From NCBI GenBank assembly GCA_900541885.1, contig UQKW01000020.1, forward strand, positions 1 to 36,553: a stretch of 36,553 nt of DNA, read 5' to 3'. This document shows, piece after piece, positions 7,843 through 14,719 of the stretch. The first letter of the stretch is position 1. Each line of letters opens with the position of its first letter. This DNA is from an uncultured Collinsella sp. GTDB lineage: Bacteria; Actinomycetota; Coriobacteriia; Coriobacteriales; Coriobacteriaceae. Position numbers and translations under genes: made by a program. Below the pieces are notes generated by a model. That model searched no databases and was not told where the DNA came from. It saw only the letters and a program-made list of their open reading frames with translations.

Positions 7843-8703
7843 ATGACAACTTCGTCTTTGGCAAACCCCACGGCCACCAGGGAGCTGCTAGAGGAGTTTG
7901 GCCTTGCGACCAAGCATCGCCTGGGCCAGAACTTTCTAATCGACAATCATGTGATCGAGCGTATCTGCGAGCTTGCCGAGCTTGCAGGTGACGAGCGCGT
8001 ACTCGAGGTGGGTCCGGGTTGCGGTACGTTGACACTTGCGTTGCTGCAGGAGGCGGCGTGCGTTACGTCCATTGAGGCCGATCCTGAGCTCGAACCGGTG
8101 CTCGACGCCCACGCCGCCGACTATGCCAACTTCCGCTTTATCATGGGCGACGCGCTTAAGGTGGGCCCGGAGCAGATTGAGCAGGCTGCCGGCGGCGAGC
8201 CCACGGTATTTGTCGCGAACTTGCCCTATAACGTGGCGGCGACGATCATTTTGCAATTTTTCCAGACGATGCCGGCGCTCAAGCGTGCCGTCGTCATGGT
8301 GCAAAAGGAGGTTGCCGATCGCATTGCCGCAGTGCCGGGCAACAAGACCTATGGCGGCTATACGGCAAAGCTCGGCCTGTATGCGCAGGTGACGGGTCGT
8401 TTTGAGGTACCGCCGCGTTGCTTTATGCCGGCGCCGCACGTGGATTCGGCCGTCGTGCGTATCGACCGTGTTGACGGCGTGGTGCCCGAGGGGCTCGATC
8501 GCGAATTTGTGGCCCGCGTGATTGATGCTGCATTTGCTCAGCGTCGCAAGACCATCCGCAATTCCATGAGCGCCAACGGCTTTGCCAAGGACGTGCTCGA
8601 TGCTGCCTTTGAGGCTTGCGGTATTGCACCCACCACGCGCGCCGAGACGCTTGATGTTGCTGACTTTGTCCGTCTGGCCCAGGAGCTAATCCATGATGCC
8701 TAA
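7843..8703 (+). CDS. rsmA: 16S rRNA dimethyladenosine transferase RsmA (KsgA)
   Basis: A 286-residue enzyme that dimethylates the two adjacent adenines A1518 and A1519 near the 3' end of 16S rRNA. The N-terminus KHRLGQNFLID is the family signature. The SAM-binding motif is VLEVGPGCGTLT and the catalytic motif is NLPYN at residues 126-130. The C-terminal domain QRRKTIRNSM is also typical. ATG 7843 follows a near-perfect RBS AAGGAGG (7834-7840 region). The 3' end overlaps tatD by 11 bases, so both are on one transcript. Confidence 0.96.
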   Translation: MTTSSLANPTATRELLEEFGLATKHRLGQNFLIDNHVIERICELAELAGDERVLEVGPGCGTLTLALLQEAACVTSIEADPELEPVLDAHAADYANFRFIMGDALKVGPEQIEQAAGGEPTVFVANLPYNVAATIILQFFQTMPALKRAVVMVQKEVADRIAAVPGNKTYGGYTAKLGLYAQVTGRFEVPPRCFMPAPHVDSAVVRIDRVDGVVPEGLDREFVARVIDAAFAQRRKTIRNSMSANGFAKDVLDAAFEACGIAPTTRAETLDVADFVRLAQELIHDA

Positions 8704-9610
8704 TGCCGAACGTGTGACGTTTACCAAGAAAAAGAAGACGGTTGCTTGTCCCGTGCCCTTGGCACCGCTTGCCGACACGCATGCGCATCTGCTTTCGTTC
8801 TGGGGCAAGGATGTGCCTGAGACGCTCGTGCGTGCCAAGGTGGCGGGCGTCGACCTGTTGGTGACGATGTTCGACCCCATCGCAGACAAACGCAGCGTGA
8901 CGGACTATAGCGACTGGCTGACGCGCGAGATTCTGCCGATGCAGGATATCCCGCAGATCAAGTATCTTGCCGGCGTGCATCCGTATGGCGCGCCGGACTA
9001 TACCGACGACGTCCATGCACAGGTCGTTGCCGCACTTGATGACCCCTTATGCGCCGGTATTGGCGAAATCGGCCTGGACTACCACATGGACTATGACGAC
9101 GACATCGCGCCGGCACCCCATAACGTGCAGATTGACTGCATGGCGCGCCAGCTCGAGCTTGCCGTGTGCCGTAACGTGCCGGTGGAGCTGCATCTGCGTC
9201 ACGAGGACACGGACCAGGAGCGTACCTCGCACGTGGACGCCTACAACGTGCTTCGTGAGGTGGGCGTGCCCCAGGCCGGTTGTGTGCTGCACTGCTTTGG
9301 CGAGGACCGCGCCACGATGGAGCGCTTTGTGGAGCTGGGCTGCTATATCGCCTATGGTGGTGCGGCCACCTTTAAGCGCAACGACGACGTGCGCGAGGCA
9401 TTTGCGGCAACCCCACTCGATCGAATTTTGTTCGAGACGGATTGCCCGTATATGGCTCCGGAGCCCATCCGCGGTCTTGAGTGCGAGCCGGCAATGATTT
9501 CTATCACGGCAAACACGCTGGTCAACGACCGTGTCGATCGTACCGGCGAGGATGCTGAGGCAATCGCGCGAGCAGCTTGGGAAAATGCCTGCAAACTTTT
9601 TCAAAAATAG
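8693..9610 (+). CDS. tatD: TatD family metal-dependent hydrolase
   Basis: A 305-residue TIM-barrel metallohydrolase of the TatD DNase family. Metal ligands are visible: His30 and His32 in DTHAHL, Glu125 in GIGEIGLDYH, a His in PVELHLRHED, His in VLHCFGE and Asp in FETDCPYMAPEP. Members act as 3'-5' nucleases or deacylases; the physiological substrate cannot be told. The N-terminal 20 residues (KKKK-containing) are longer than in most members. ATG 8693 overlaps the rsmA end by 11 bases; ATG 8696 is an equally possible start. This pairing with rsmA and metG is common in Gram-positive bacteria. Confidence 0.92.
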   Translation: MMPNAERVTFTKKKKTVACPVPLAPLADTHAHLLSFWGKDVPETLVRAKVAGVDLLVTMFDPIADKRSVTDYSDWLTREILPMQDIPQIKYLAGVHPYGAPDYTDDVHAQVVAALDDPLCAGIGEIGLDYHMDYDDDIAPAPHNVQIDCMARQLELAVCRNVPVELHLRHEDTDQERTSHVDAYNVLREVGVPQAGCVLHCFGEDRATMERFVELGCYIAYGGAATFKRNDDVREAFAATPLDRILFETDCPYMAPEPIRGLECEPAMISITANTLVNDRVDRTGEDAEAIARAAWENACKLFQK

Positions 9611-9613
9611 TTC

Positions 9614-9642
9614 TTGCGTTCGCGATGGCGCTCCGTTATTCT
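9614..9642 (+). promoter_or_regulatory. tRNA-Leu promoter
   Basis: TTGCGT (9614-9619) and TATTCT (9637-9642) have a 17-base spacer and end 12 bases before the tRNA. Confidence 0.6.
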
Positions 9643-9653
9643 AATTCCTGCAC

Positions 9654-9740
9654 GCGGGCGTGGCGGAATTGGCAGACGCGTACGGTTCAGGTCCGTATGG
9701 GGGCAACCCCATGAAGGTTCAAGTCCTTTCGCCCGCACCA
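9654..9740 (+). tRNA. tRNA-Leu (CAG)
   Basis: An 87-base class II tRNA with acceptor GCGGGCG/CGCCCGC and anticodon stem TACGG/CCGTA around CAG. It has a long variable arm (TGGGG GCAA CCCCA) and T-arm GGTTCAAGTCC, and CCA is encoded. A terminator and a 189-bp-spaced duplication of its 3' end follow. Confidence 0.95.
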
Positions 9741-9971
9741 TTGATTGAAAGAGCTCCCAGCAATGGGAGCTTTTTTGTTATGGGCCCATCACAGGGACTT
9801 GAACCTGTGAAGGAGCGAGCGTAAAGAAAACGCGGAGCGTTTTTAGCGAGCTGGCGAGGGCGCCGGCAGGCGGCCGAAGCCGGTGTGGATCCGCGAAGCG
9901 GATACGCGGACGTCCTTTCGCCCGCACCATTGAATGAAAGAGCTCCCAGCAATGGGAGCTTTTTTGTTATG
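9723..9971 (+). repeat. tRNA-Leu 3'-end duplication with hairpin array (element A)
   Basis: The stretch 9723-9782 (tRNA T-stem 3' half, acceptor, CCA, terminator) is repeated at 9912-9971 with one mismatch in 60 bases, an offset of 189. The 129 bases between begin with GGACTTGAACCT (9795-9806), an exact inverted copy of this tRNA's T-arm (9715-9726). Three hairpins follow: AAAACGC-GGA-GCGTTTT (9827-9843), CGCC-GGCA-GGCG (9861-9872) and ATCCGC-GAA-GCGGAT (9889-9903). The octamer GAAGCCGG (9876-9883) lies between the last two. GGAC (9795) can pair with GTCC (9912) to close the array. The second tRNA end is only a fragment and cannot make a tRNA. Related elements stand behind tRNA-Arg and tRNA-Ser. 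Confidence 0.9.
9752..9777 (+). terminator. Terminator behind tRNA-Leu
   Basis: AGCTCCCA-GCAA-TGGGAGCT forms a perfect 8-bp stem with a run of T. An identical copy stands at 9941-9966 as part of the repeat described next. Confidence 0.9.
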
Positions 9972-10028
9972 CACGATCTCCTTGGACGGGTATCCTAATG
10001 CCAACGTGTGCCTATCAGAGGAGAGACC

Positions 10029-10967
10029 ATGCTGTTTTCCGGTATCATCGCCGCCCTTACCAGCCTTTTGATCCCCATCATCATTCTGTTGCTGCTGCTT
10101 CCCAGCGCCTGCTATGTCGTTGAACAGCAGCATGCTGTGATCATCGAACGCTTAGGCAAGTTCAACCGCATCGTCAACGCGGGCTTCCACATGAAGGTAC
10201 CCGTGATTGACCGCAAAGCCGCTACGGTGAGCCTGCGAACCATGAAAAACGGTTTTGGTATCGACGTTAAGACCCAGGACAACGTGACCATCGGCCTTGA
10301 GGTCTCTGCTCAGTACCACGTGAGCTATGACATGGGCGCCGGCCCGGCAGATTCGGGCATCTACAAGAGCTACTATATGCTGCAGGAGCCCGTCGACCAG
10401 ATGCGTGACTTCATCACCGACGCCCTGCGCTCTTCGATTCCCGTCTACACACTCGATGAGGTCTTTGCCAAGAAGGACGACATCGCCAAGGATGTCAACG
10501 CTACCGTTTCCGAGCAGATGGCCGCCTACGGCTTCACCCTCGTGTCGACGCTCATCACCAAGATTGCACTGCCGACCGAGGTCGAGAACTCCATGAACGA
10601 CATCAACGCCGCCCAGCGCAAGCGCGCTGCGGCACAGGAGCTCGCTGAGGCCGACCGCATCAAGCGCGTCACCGAGGCGACCGCCGAGGCTGAGGCAATG
10701 GAAAAGGCGGGCGAAGGCATCGCCAACCAGCGCAAGGCCATCGCGCTGGGCATCAAGGATTCGCTCGAGATTATCCAGGAGACGGGCGTCGGTAACGACG
10801 AGGCCAACCAGCTGTTTATGTTTACGCAGTGGTCCGAGATGATGACGGAGTTCGCACGTACGGGCAAAAACTCGACGGTCGTGCTGCCGAGCGACTTTTC
10901 GCAGTCGGCCTCGATGTTCGAGCAGATGCTGGCCGCCGGCAAAGTTCAAAACGATTCGAAGGAGTAG
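10029..10967 (+). CDS. SPFH/Band 7 (stomatin-like) membrane protein
   Basis: A 312-residue protein with one N-terminal membrane helix (about residues 4-28), then the SPFH domain starting at YVVEQQHAVIIERLGKF. It ends in an Ala/Glu-rich coiled coil (AAAQELAEADRIKRVTEATAEAEAM) of the kind that drives ring-like oligomers in stomatins and HflK/C. Such proteins organise membrane microdomains and modulate proteases; the partner here is unknown, and no NfeD gene is beside it. ATG 10029 follows AGAGGAG; an in-frame ATG at 10008 is less well placed. rlmH starts 6 bases after the stop, so the two are probably co-transcribed. Confidence 0.88.
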   Translation: MLFSGIIAALTSLLIPIIILLLLLPSACYVVEQQHAVIIERLGKFNRIVNAGFHMKVPVIDRKAATVSLRTMKNGFGIDVKTQDNVTIGLEVSAQYHVSYDMGAGPADSGIYKSYYMLQEPVDQMRDFITDALRSSIPVYTLDEVFAKKDDIAKDVNATVSEQMAAYGFTLVSTLITKIALPTEVENSMNDINAAQRKRAAAQELAEADRIKRVTEATAEAEAMEKAGEGIANQRKAIALGIKDSLEIIQETGVGNDEANQLFMFTQWSEMMTEFARTGKNSTVVLPSDFSQSASMFEQMLAAGKVQNDSKE

Positions 10968-10973
10968 GCGCGC

Positions 10974-11444
10974 GTGAAATACACCGTCGTTTGTGTTGGT
11001 AAGCTCAAGGAGCGCTTTTGGAAGGACGCGTGCGCTGAGTACACCAAGCGCCTGGGTGCCTATGCCAAGGTTGATATCCGCGAGGTGGCCGATATCGACC
11101 CGGCTAAGGCGGGCGGCGTGGATGCTGCGCGTGACAAGGAGGGGGCGGCGATTTTTGCTGCCTTGCCGTCTCGAGCGCATGTGATCTTGCTGGCCATTGA
11201 GGGCAAGGAGCGTTCGAGTGAGGAGCTCTCGGCGAGGCTCGACGATCTTATGCTGCGAGGCAGTAGCGACATTGCCTTTGTAATCGGCGGTTCGGACGGC
11301 GTGAGTGATGAGGTGCGCGCCCGCGCCGACGAGATGCTCAGCTTTGGACGCATTACCTTGCCGCATAACCTGGCGCGTGTGGTGCTGCTAGAGCAGATTT
11401 ACCGTGCCTGCAAGATCAGTCGTGGCGAGCCGTATCACAAATAG
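10974..11444 (+). CDS. rlmH: 23S rRNA pseudouridine-1915 N3-methyltransferase RlmH
   Basis: A 156-residue SPOUT-class methyltransferase that modifies m3-pseudouridine 1915 in helix 69 of 23S rRNA. Family signatures are the N-terminal VGKLKERFWKDACAEYTKRL, the knot region FVIGGSDG and the C-terminal QIYRACKISRGEPYHK. The length is normal. The start is GTG 10974, 6 bases after the SPFH gene, with GGAG in the end of that gene serving as RBS. Confidence 0.95.
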   Translation: MKYTVVCVGKLKERFWKDACAEYTKRLGAYAKVDIREVADIDPAKAGGVDAARDKEGAAIFAALPSRAHVILLAIEGKERSSEELSARLDDLMLRGSSDIAFVIGGSDGVSDEVRARADEMLSFGRITLPHNLARVVLLEQIYRACKISRGEPYHK

Positions 11445-11517
11445 GTCGGCAATACGAAACAATGGCGTGGGACAATACCTTTCGTTTTGAGGAATGTGTC
11501 TGAAAGGACTATGAGAT

Positions 11518-12288
11518 ATGAAGATTGGATTTGTCGGTTTTGGCAATATGGCGAGCGCTATGGCCGATGGCTGGATCGCTGCCGGTGTAGCTGCGAGCGA
11601 CATGTGCGCCTGCGCGGGTCGCTACGACGCACTGGTTGAGCGCTGCGAGGCGCGCGGCATGGCCGCTTGCCACGATGCCGCCGAGGTTGTCTCCGCATCC
11701 GATATCGTGGTCGCTGCGGTCAAGCCGTACATGATCGAGAAGGTATTCGCCCCGCTCAAGGATGCTCTTGCCAAAAAGGTCGTTCTGTCGGTTGCCTGGA
11801 CCTGGGACAGTGCCAAGTGGGAGCAGGTCCTGCCGGGCGTCGCGCATATCTCGACGGTGCCCAACACACCGGTTTCGGTGGGCGAGGGCGTCATAGCTTG
11901 CGAGAAGGCTTCCACGCTTAGTGATGAACAGAGCGCAGTGGTGCTTGATCTGCTTGGCAAGCTCGGTGCGGTGGTTGAGCTCGATACGAGCCTGCTGTTT
12001 GTGGGCGGCACGGTGGGTGGTTGCGCTCCGGCATTCGTCGCCATGGCGATCGAGGCCCTGAGCGATGCGGCGGTCAAGCACGGTATCCCGCGCGCCGATG
12101 CCTATCGCATTGTGAGCCAGATGGTGCTGGGTACGGCAAAGCTGCAGCTCGCAACCGGTCAGCATCCCGCAGCGATGAAGGATGCCGTGTGCTCGCCCGG
12201 CGGTGCCACCATCAAGGGCGTCGTCGCGCTCGAGGACGCCGGCATGCGCAGCGCCCTGGTCAAGGCAATCGACGCAACCCTCCAGTAA
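11518..12288 (+). CDS. proC: Pyrroline-5-carboxylate reductase
   Basis: A 256-residue NADPH-dependent enzyme for the last step of proline synthesis. The N-terminal Rossmann motif is IGFVGFGNMASAM, and VPNTPVSVGEG matches the conserved MPNTP stretch. The C-terminal catalytic helix region has AVCSPGGATIKGVVALED, where the Ser-Pro-Gly-Gly-Thr-type motif is typical of ProC. The usual VVSIAAG region is altered (VVLSVAWTWD), and the GSGPAY-type loop reads GGCAPAF, so it is a somewhat divergent member. The RBS AAAGGAC lies about 9 bases before ATG 11518. A terminal-inverted-repeat element begins 12 bases after the stop. Confidence 0.9.
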   Translation: MKIGFVGFGNMASAMADGWIAAGVAASDMCACAGRYDALVERCEARGMAACHDAAEVVSASDIVVAAVKPYMIEKVFAPLKDALAKKVVLSVAWTWDSAKWEQVLPGVAHISTVPNTPVSVGEGVIACEKASTLSDEQSAVVLDLLGKLGAVVELDTSLLFVGGTVGGCAPAFVAMAIEALSDAAVKHGIPRADAYRIVSQMVLGTAKLQLATGQHPAAMKDAVCSPGGATIKGVVALEDAGMRSALVKAIDATLQ

Positions 12289-12300
12289 AACCTGCTATTT

Positions 12301-12435
12301 AGGGACAGGTTTATTTTGGCAGGTTTTTCCTGCTGTTTTGTCCTTTTAGCGAAAAGCGCCCCGCAACTGGTTCAATTCCAGTTGCGGGGCGCTTGCGTTT
12401 GCCCAGATAAAACCGACCAAAATAAACCTGTCCCT
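12301..12435. repeat. 135-bp element with 19-bp terminal inverted repeats and internal hairpin
   Basis: AGGGACAGGTTTATTTTGG (12301-12319) is inverted exactly at 12417-12435. Inside lies a perfect 17-bp stem AAGCGCCCCGCAACTGG (12354-12370) / 12378-12394 with loop TTCAATT, and a smaller hairpin GCAGG-TTTTT-CCTGC near 12319. It has no coding capacity. The layout is that of a MITE or REP-type non-autonomous element; it fills the space between two convergent genes and could also terminate transcription from both sides. Confidence 0.8.
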
Positions 12436-12445
12436 TTTTGGCGAG

Positions 12446-12619
12446 TTAGTCCCAGAAGCTGTTTTCTTCGTCCTCGGACTTGGGGCCGCGGTCGACATAC
12501 ATCTTATGGGTGCGCTTCTCCATTACAAAGGCAAGAATCGCAAACAGCAGGATGCCGCCGGCGAAAAGGATGGCAAAACCGGTGCGGGTGCCAAACAAAA
12601 AGGAAAAAACTGCGTCCAT
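12446..12619 (-). CDS. 57-residue single-pass membrane protein, unidentified
   Basis: The minus strand reads a 57-residue protein beginning MDAVFSFLFGTRTG. A clear hydrophobic helix (about residues 15-33, FAILFAGGILLFAILAFVM) is followed by a basic stretch EKRTHK and an acidic tail PKSEDEENSFWD. The pattern is an N-out/C-in small membrane protein, and the composition is not that of a chance frame. A GAAGG RBS lies 7 bases upstream of the ATG. It is transcribed divergently from serS across a shared promoter region and convergently with proC. I do not recognise the family; the function is unknown. Confidence 0.75.
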   Translation of the reverse strand: MDAVFSFLFGTRTGFAILFAGGILLFAILAFVMEKRTHKMYVDRGPKSEDEENSFWD

Positions 12620-12643
12620 TGGGTGCCTTCTTGCGTAGTTGAG

Positions 12644-12690
12644 TTGGGTCGTAAACGCTCATAAGTATATACTTGCCCATACATGTACAA
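12644..12690. promoter_or_regulatory. Putative bidirectional promoter between the small membrane protein and serS
   Basis: The palindrome AAGTATATACTT (12663-12674) offers a TATACT -10 on each strand (12668-12673 on plus, 12664-12669 on minus). TTGGGT (12644-12649) could be the plus -35 with an 18-base spacer. TTGTAC on the minus strand (12685-12690) could be the other, though its spacer is short (15). Confidence 0.45.
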
Positions 12691-12730
12691 GGTTGCAACC
12701 TAAATGGAATGTATATCGCCGGAGGATCTA

Positions 12731-14014
12731 ATGCTTGATATCAAGTTTGTTCGCGAGAACCCCGATGCCATCGATGTCGCCATGGCTAACCGCCAGACGT
12801 CTTGGGATCGCGAGAAGTTCTTTGAGCTCGACGACGAGCGCCGTGCCGTCATCACCGAGGTCGAGGAGCTCCAGGCTACGCGCAATGCCGAGTCCAAGAA
12901 GATCGGCGCCCTGATGAAGGAGGGCAAGAAGGACGAGGCCGAGGCCGCCAAGGAGGCCGTGCGCGCCGTCAACGAGAAGATTGACGGTCTGGCCGAGCGC
13001 CGTACTGCTCTCGAGCAGGAGCAGTACGACTTCATGGCTCACCTGCCCAACATTCCTTGCGAGGCCACGCCGTACGGCAAGGACGAGGACGAGAATATTG
13101 AGCGCCGTCGTTGGGGCACCCCGCGCGAGTTCGACTTCGACTTTAAGCCGCATTGGGATCTGGGCACCGATCTGGACATCCTCGACTTCGAGCGCGGCAA
13201 CAAGCTCTCCGGCAGCCGTTTTACCGTTCTCGGTGGCGCTGGCGCCCGCCTGGAGCGCGCCCTCATCAACTTCTTCCTCGATACGCACACCAGCCGTGGC
13301 TTTAAGGAGTGGTGGCCGCCCATCGTCGTCAAGCGTCAGACCATGTTTGGCACGGGTCAGCTGCCCAAGTTCGAGGACGATGCCTATCACGTCTCGGGCG
13401 ACAACTTCCTGATCCCCACCGCCGAGGTCGTGCTTACCAACCTGCACGCCGGCGAGGTCCTCGATGCCGACACTCTGCCGCGTCGCTACACCGCCTTCAC
13501 CCCCTGCTTCCGCGAGGAGGCCGGTTCCGCCGGTCGCGATACCCGCGGCATCATCCGTCAGCACGAGTTCGACAAGGTCGAGATGGTCAAGTTCGCTAAG
13601 CCGGAGGAGTCCGACGAGGAGCTCGAGAGCATGACCGCCGAGGCCGAGTATCTGCTGCAGCAGCTGGGCCTTCCGTATCGCGTGATTAGCCTGTGCACCG
13701 GCGACTTGGGCTTCTCTGCCCGTCAGACCTACGACGTCGAGGTCTGGCTGCCGAGCTACAACGCCTACAAGGAGATCAGCTCCTGCTCCAACTGCGGCGA
13801 CTTCCAGGCCCGCCGCGCCAACATCAAGTACCGCGACCCCGAGAACTTCAAGGGCTCGCGTTACCTGCACACCCTTAACGGTTCCGGCCTGCCGGCTGGC
13901 CGCACCATGGCTGCCATTCTGGAGAACTACCAGAACGCCGACGGCACCATCACGATCCCCGAGGTCCTGCGTCCTTACATGGGCGGTCTCGAGAAGATCG
14001 AGCCGGTCGCGTAA
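12731..14014 (+). CDS. serS: Seryl-tRNA synthetase
   Basis: A 427-residue class II synthetase that charges tRNA-Ser, including tRNA-Ser(GCT) encoded about 5 kb downstream. An N-terminal antiparallel coiled coil (about residues 25-105) recognises the long variable arm. Motif 2 is CFREEAGSAGRDTRG and motif 3 is GSGLPAGRTMAAILEN. ATG 12731 follows GGAGG at 5 bases; the upstream in-frame ATG 12704 has no RBS. The leader is too short for a T-box. A strong TTCG-looped terminator follows. Confidence 0.97.
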   Translation: MLDIKFVRENPDAIDVAMANRQTSWDREKFFELDDERRAVITEVEELQATRNAESKKIGALMKEGKKDEAEAAKEAVRAVNEKIDGLAERRTALEQEQYDFMAHLPNIPCEATPYGKDEDENIERRRWGTPREFDFDFKPHWDLGTDLDILDFERGNKLSGSRFTVLGGAGARLERALINFFLDTHTSRGFKEWWPPIVVKRQTMFGTGQLPKFEDDAYHVSGDNFLIPTAEVVLTNLHAGEVLDADTLPRRYTAFTPCFREEAGSAGRDTRGIIRQHEFDKVEMVKFAKPEESDEELESMTAEAEYLLQQLGLPYRVISLCTGDLGFSARQTYDVEVWLPSYNAYKEISSCSNCGDFQARRANIKYRDPENFKGSRYLHTLNGSGLPAGRTMAAILENYQNADGTITIPEVLRPYMGGLEKIEPVA

Positions 14015-14037
14015 CTTGGCTGCATAGGGGATATGCA

Positions 14038-14066
14038 AGGGCGCTCCTTCGGGGGCGCCCTATTTC
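14038..14066 (+). terminator. Terminator behind serS
   Basis: AGGGCGCTCC-TTCG-GGGGCGCCCT forms a 10-bp stem (one T-G pair) with a stable UUCG loop. The T-tract is short (TATTTCG). Confidence 0.75.
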
Positions 14067-14114
14067 GTGCGCAGGTCCATACCATGCCGTGCGGACAGCT
14101 CGATAGAAAACACA

Positions 14115-14154
14115 CGAACAAACGTTCTGTATACATGCATTTACCTGCTATGCT
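14115..14154 (+). promoter_or_regulatory. Candidate SOS (LexA) box and promoter
   Basis: CGAACAAACGTTCT (14115-14128) fits the Gram-positive LexA consensus CGAACRNRYGTTYG except for the last base, with the core GAAC-N4-GTTC intact. It overlaps a possible -35 TTCTGT (14125-14130) that has an 18-base spacer to TATGCT (14149-14154). This is the placement expected for repression of the gene at 14188. Confidence 0.5.
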
Positions 14155-14187
14155 TTTGCTAACTAAGAGCAAGAGAAAGGGGATGTG

Positions 14188-14565
14188 ATGGAGCTGTTCG
14201 ACGAGCGGGTTGTGTTGTTCCAGAGTGATGAGGGCGGGGAGCACCTGCTTGTGACGTGTGAGCCGTCTGGCATGGGTGGCCTGGTGGTTCGACAGACGAG
14301 CGAGGGGCCGTTGACGCAATGGTGCTTTGAGGAGTCGCCGCATGTGGTCGAGACCTTTGTGGCGCACGAAGGGCTTGTGGCCCTGGAGCACTTCTATGGG
14401 GTCCGGACATCTAACCAGGTTGCTCGCATGTTGAGCATCTCGTTTGCCGATTATGATTGTGCCCAGCGGGTGAGATCGCTCCTGAGGGAACTTGATGCTA
14501 AGTTTGACGTGATCGAAAAGCCAATCGATCGTACGGGGAACGACGGTATATGCGGAGCAGCATGA
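14188..14565 (+). CDS. Hypothetical 125-residue protein, possibly SOS-controlled
   Basis: A soluble 125-residue protein without signal peptide or membrane helix; I do not recognise it. The N-terminal half looks beta-rich (ERVVLFQSDEGGEHLLVTCEPS, then GGLVVRQ). The C-terminal half is helical, with HEGLVALEHFYGV and FADYDCAQRVRSLLRELDAKFDVIE. AAAGGGG lies 6 bases before ATG 14188; GTG 14185 is an alternative. Its promoter carries a LexA-like box, so DNA-damage induction is possible. It stands alone between the serS terminator and the tRNA-Arg promoter. Confidence 0.65.
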   Translation: MELFDERVVLFQSDEGGEHLLVTCEPSGMGGLVVRQTSEGPLTQWCFEESPHVVETFVAHEGLVALEHFYGVRTSNQVARMLSISFADYDCAQRVRSLLRELDAKFDVIEKPIDRTGNDGICGAA

Positions 14566-14601
14566 CAAAACTGCGTTCCACAAAAAAGTTTGAGATTGTG
14601 C

Positions 14602-14630
14602 TTGACTCCAATAAGCTAAAGTGGTTTTAT
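14602..14630 (+). promoter_or_regulatory. tRNA-Arg promoter
   Basis: TTGACT (14602-14607) lies 17 bases before TTTTAT (14625-14630); TTATAT at 14627-14632 is the alternative -10. The tRNA starts at 14643. Confidence 0.5.
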
Positions 14631-14642
14631 ATGTCTTGCGCT

Positions 14643-14719
14643 GCGGCGTTACCTCAGCTGGATAGAGGGTCTGACTACGAATCAGAACGTCATAGGTTCG
14701 AATCCTATACGCCGCACCA
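14643..14719 (+). tRNA. tRNA-Arg (ACG)
   Basis: A 77-base tRNA with acceptor GCGGCGT/ACGCCGC and D-arm CCTC/GAGG. The anticodon stem is TCTGA/TCAGA around ACG (A34 is expected to be edited to inosine) and the T-arm is ATAGG TTCGAAT CCTAT. CCA is encoded. Confidence 0.95.

Noticed and set aside
9891..9940. A second tRNA-Leu gene in the repeat
   Set aside because: Only the T-stem 3' half and acceptor strand are present; no D-arm, anticodon arm or 5' acceptor strand.
9723..9971. CRISPR array
   Set aside because: Only two direct repeats about 190 bp apart, made of tRNA sequence; no regular short repeat-spacer pattern, and no cas genes in the window.
12620..12730. T-box leader before serS
   Set aside because: The leader is too short and has no specifier hairpin or AGGGTGGNACCGCG-type motif; the same holds for the gap before metG.
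12728..14038. 436-residue open frame on the minus strand
   Set aside because: It lies opposite serS, which has all class II synthetase motifs; the minus frame has a repetitive Leu/Val/Gly composition.
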